Positions 15,028-17,230 of a DNA stretch of 17,230 nt are shown here, piece after piece (the stretch's first letter is position 1; each line of letters opens with the position of its first letter). Below the pieces are notes generated by a model. It was given only the letters and a program-made list of their open reading frames with translations, did no database searches and was not told where the DNA came from. The position numbers were made by a program, and so were the translations under genes. The stretch is from Chrysochromulina parva (Eukaryota > Haptophyta > Prymnesiales > Chrysochromulinaceae), in assembly GCA_002887195.1 (NCBI GenBank), contig PJAB01001106.1:1-17230 (forward strand), written 5' to 3'.

Positions 15028-16889
15028 ATGCGCGACACGCCGACGCCGGACGTGCTACCCTTCTTGCAGCGCGACATTGTACAGCTCTTCGAGCGCAAAG
15101 CAGTGCTACGTCCACAAACGGCAGCGCCCGCCGAAACGTCTCACTGCCCGGCCAGTCTCAGCGTGCGCCCAGGGACTGGGAGGCCTCGCTCGGCTGCCCC
15201 ACGCGGTGACCCAGAACAACAACAAGCTGCGCGCACGCTGTACGGAGGCTTCGCCTTTCCTCCTGGGTCAAAGCCTAGTGACAAGGCTAAATCGCCCCGC
15301 CATCGTCAGCCTTTGGCTGTCGTAGAGGCGGCAGTGGGCTATCCTGAGCTCCCGCTGGTATCTGGCCTCAACATCTCGTCCCGGCCAACGCACGAGCTCG
15401 GCCACGAAGTCACACCGACACCTTCGGCCACACCGACACGTTCAGCGGTGATGCCGCGGCCCGCGCAAACCTTCGCGCCTGCCGACGTTGACGGCGACTT
15501 GCTGCCGCCGGAGATACGAATACCGGGTGACGAGGACGTTGATTTGGCCGTCGGTGGCGGTACCGGCAGGCCACGGAGCGCGTCTCCGACCGCGCTCACG
15601 TCGGCCCGCACGCTGCGCGGCGTGCGAGACTTCGCCTCCGTCGAGGCGATCAACGAGGCCGTCGATGAGCGTACAAGGGTGCTTACGAAGCTGTTTCAGG
15701 AGCGGCTCGCACAGCAGCTGGCGATGCTGCAAGGGATGCGTGAGGCTGAGAGCCGCGCGCACGAAAAGGAGGTGAGGCTGCTCAAGCAGACATTCGAAGC
15801 GCGGCTGCACGAGGCCATCGAAAGGGTGCGCGTGAGCACTGCCTGCCATGCGACGTGATTGCCTCTGATGACCTCTGATGACCTCTAATGACCACTGATG
15901 GCCTCCGTCATCAGGTTCGCGCGGTGAATGCCTGCAATAGCGACTCCGTCGAGATCCTGAATAAGAACAAGAAACTGCAAAAGGAAGTGGCGGCGCTCAA
16001 GCAGGCGCTGCTCATCGCGCAGAACGCGGCGCGTGATGCTGAGGCGCGTGAGCGGCAGCGGATGGATGATGGCGCTGCGACTGTGGAGCAGTTGATGAAG
16101 CAGCTTCAGGCCAAGGATGCCTTGCTCGCGGCGGGAGGGGCGGGAGGCGGGGGAGGGTATGGAGGCGGGTTCGAGCGCGACCACGAGAAAGATGCCCGTG
16201 AGGACGCGCTCGAGAGGGAGAGGCAGAAGGCGCAGAAAAAGATGGACGAGGAGAAGAGGCGGCTCGAGGTGGCAGCGGCGGAGGAGGTGAAGAAGGCAGG
16301 GGGGCGACTCAAGGAGCTGCAGAATGAAATTGGCAGCCTCAGGGACCAGCTTGAGGCTGCGACGCGAGCGGCGAAGCAGGCGGCGAAGGACACTGCGCGC
16401 GAAAAGGAGGCGCATGCACAGACGGCCGAGAAGCTCGCGGTGCTCGATAAGGCGCGAAAGGATGAGGCGGACAAGATGGAAAAGCTGCAGGTGCTCGAGG
16501 TGAAGGTCGGCGGCGCTGTGAAACAGATTAACGGGGCGCTCGGAAAGATCCGCGGCTTCTTGGAGGAGACCGAGGAGCACATCAAGACAGACCTGTGCTG
16601 CCTGAGCTGCCTCAACCCGCTGCTTGAGCCGCAGGTCCTTGTGCCGTGCGGCCACTCCGTTTGCCGCGCGTGCTATCGGGGTATCGAGGCGAAGACGACA
16701 TCACAGGACCCATACAAGTACTGTCCGGTGTGCAAGGCCAATGAGACTGGGCGGCAAGGGCAGCCCGTCGAGGGCTTCCAGAATTCAATGCTCGACCTGT
16801 GCCTGCAGCGGCTGCGCACCAAGGTGCAAAGAGTGGAGTCCTTCCTCAACCTCGCGGGAAGCATCTCCCAGAGCGTGCAACTATGTTAA
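15028..16889 (+). CDS. Coiled-coil protein with C-terminal C3HC4 RING finger (2 exons)
   Basis: Exons 15028-15825 and 15915-16889 join in phase 0 to 590 aa. I start at the ATG at 15028 (protein start MRDTPTPDVLPFLQRD); an in-frame ATG at 14902 would add 42 residues of unlike composition. The first 220 residues are Pro/Ser/Thr-rich and probably disordered. A long charged coiled coil runs from about 230 to 490, broken by a Gly-rich hinge near 339-352. The RING has C-x2-C-x12-C-x-H-x2-C-x2-C-x16-C-x2-C with ligands at about 495, 498, 511, 513, 516, 519, 536 and 539. A short helical tail ends in VQLC. RING domains recruit ubiquitin-loaded E2 enzymes, so this is probably an E3 ubiquitin ligase or a scaffold that dimerises through its coiled coil; target and location are unknown. 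TRIM- or Bre1-like layout is a loose comparison only. Confidence 0.8.
15826..15914 (+). other. Intron of the RING gene with TGATGACC repeats
   Basis: Acceptor gtcatcag|gtt is clear. Two donors are in phase 0: 15826 (agg|gtgcgc) and 15832 (cgc|gtgagc); they differ by two residues (VR). The interior is tctgatgacc repeated (15866-15873, 15876-15883) with decayed copies taatgacc and tgatggcc. The start of the next exon (gttcgcgcggtga) resembles the donor region (gtgcgcgtga). Confidence 0.87.
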
Positions 16890-17069
16890 AAGAAAAACGA
16901 CCATCACTGGGTTCCATTCTGAACAATTTACGGTGTTGAACTTTCATGTTTCAACTTATATTTCTTCGAATTTGAAGTTACCGAATCTCTGCCGAATCTT
17001 CTCGCGGAAGCTGGATATTGCGAAATCGCGCCCATAACGTCAGGGGACGCACCCTCGTCCCGTTGATTA
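16890..17069. other. Short A/T-richer intergenic spacer
   Basis: This 180-bp spacer is visibly less GC-rich than the genes, with small repeats such as ccgaatct twice near 16981-17000 and self-complementary ttgaa/ttcaa ends around 16936-16954. It must contain the 3' end of the RING gene and the promoter of the next gene. Confidence 0.4.
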
Positions 17070-17230
17070 ATGGAGAATCCGATGCCGCCGTCTTCTCTCG
17101 ACCACGCTCATGACGCGAATATTGAAGCTATGAACCTCGCGACCCCTGGCAAGGACGCCTCGAACCCCGACAAGCCACCGCCGAAGAAAGCGCTCTTCTC
17201 ATCGCCGCCGGCGCACACGTACACCACGGA
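17070..17230 (+). CDS. Start of a further gene, 3' partial, unknown function
   Basis: An ATG at 17070 opens a frame that runs to the window edge (53 codons plus two bases); an in-frame TGA just upstream fixes the start, although the ATG at 17082 is also possible. The visible protein is hydrophilic and Pro/Ala/Lys-rich (for example DKPPPKKALFSSPPAHTYT), with no signal peptide or domain. It may be the disordered N-terminus of a larger protein, or an exon ending beyond the window. Confidence 0.5.
   Translation, partial: MENPMPPSSLDHAHDANIEAMNLATPGKDASNPDKPPPKKALFSSPPAHTYTT

Overview
The window reads as nuclear DNA of a GC-rich unicellular eukaryote, most likely a microalga. The evidence is spliceosomal introns (GT..AG, mostly 76-135 bp with one of 308 bp) that restore reading frames exactly, and gene types such as Sfi1-like, SET-domain, GT14 glycosyltransferase, RING and eukaryotic hybrid histidine kinase genes. 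One DEAD-box helicase resembles plant plastid helicases and has an N-terminus that looks like a signal peptide plus transit region. That would fit a complex plastid, for example in a haptophyte, but the lineage is an inference from style and not proven. I saw no prokaryotic operons, CRISPR arrays, tRNA, rRNA or intact transposons.

Layout: (1) 1-1799 (+) Sfi1-like tryptophan-repeat protein, 5' end outside the window; (2) 1800-2338 convergent intergenic region; (3) 2339-4093 (-) SET-domain protein of SMYD-like style, one exon; (4) 4339-6557 (-) DEAD-box helicase in three exons, probably plastid-targeted; (5) 6724-7515 (+) membrane-anchored SAM methyltransferase, divergent from the helicase; (6) 8053-8949 (+) polytopic membrane protein, with a likely 5'UTR intron at 7917-7975; (7) 9066-11024 (+) GT14-type glycosyltransferase; (8) 11251-14835 (+) seven-exon hybrid histidine kinase: polytopic membrane sensor, coiled coil, DHp, HATPase, receiver; (9) 15028-16889 (+) coiled-coil plus C3HC4 RING protein in two exons; (10) 17070-17230 (+) start of a further gene cut by the window edge.

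The genes look like independent eukaryotic units with short spacers, not a pathway cluster. The most unusual signal is in the introns. The helicase intron 1 carries a 64-bp tandem array that copies the exon-intron donor junction three times and a second copy of its acceptor junction. Only the outermost pair keeps the frame, and only the outer donor keeps G at +5. Kinase intron 2 is bounded by an exact 11-bp direct repeat. Introns of three different genes on both strands share a TGATGACC-type repeat that always lies in the sense orientation of the host gene. Together these suggest intron birth or growth by local tandem duplication, or an introner-like process.

All coordinates of spliced genes were derived by hand from frame, phase and splice consensus. 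The domain calls rest on motifs visible in the translations and recalled family knowledge; no search was run.
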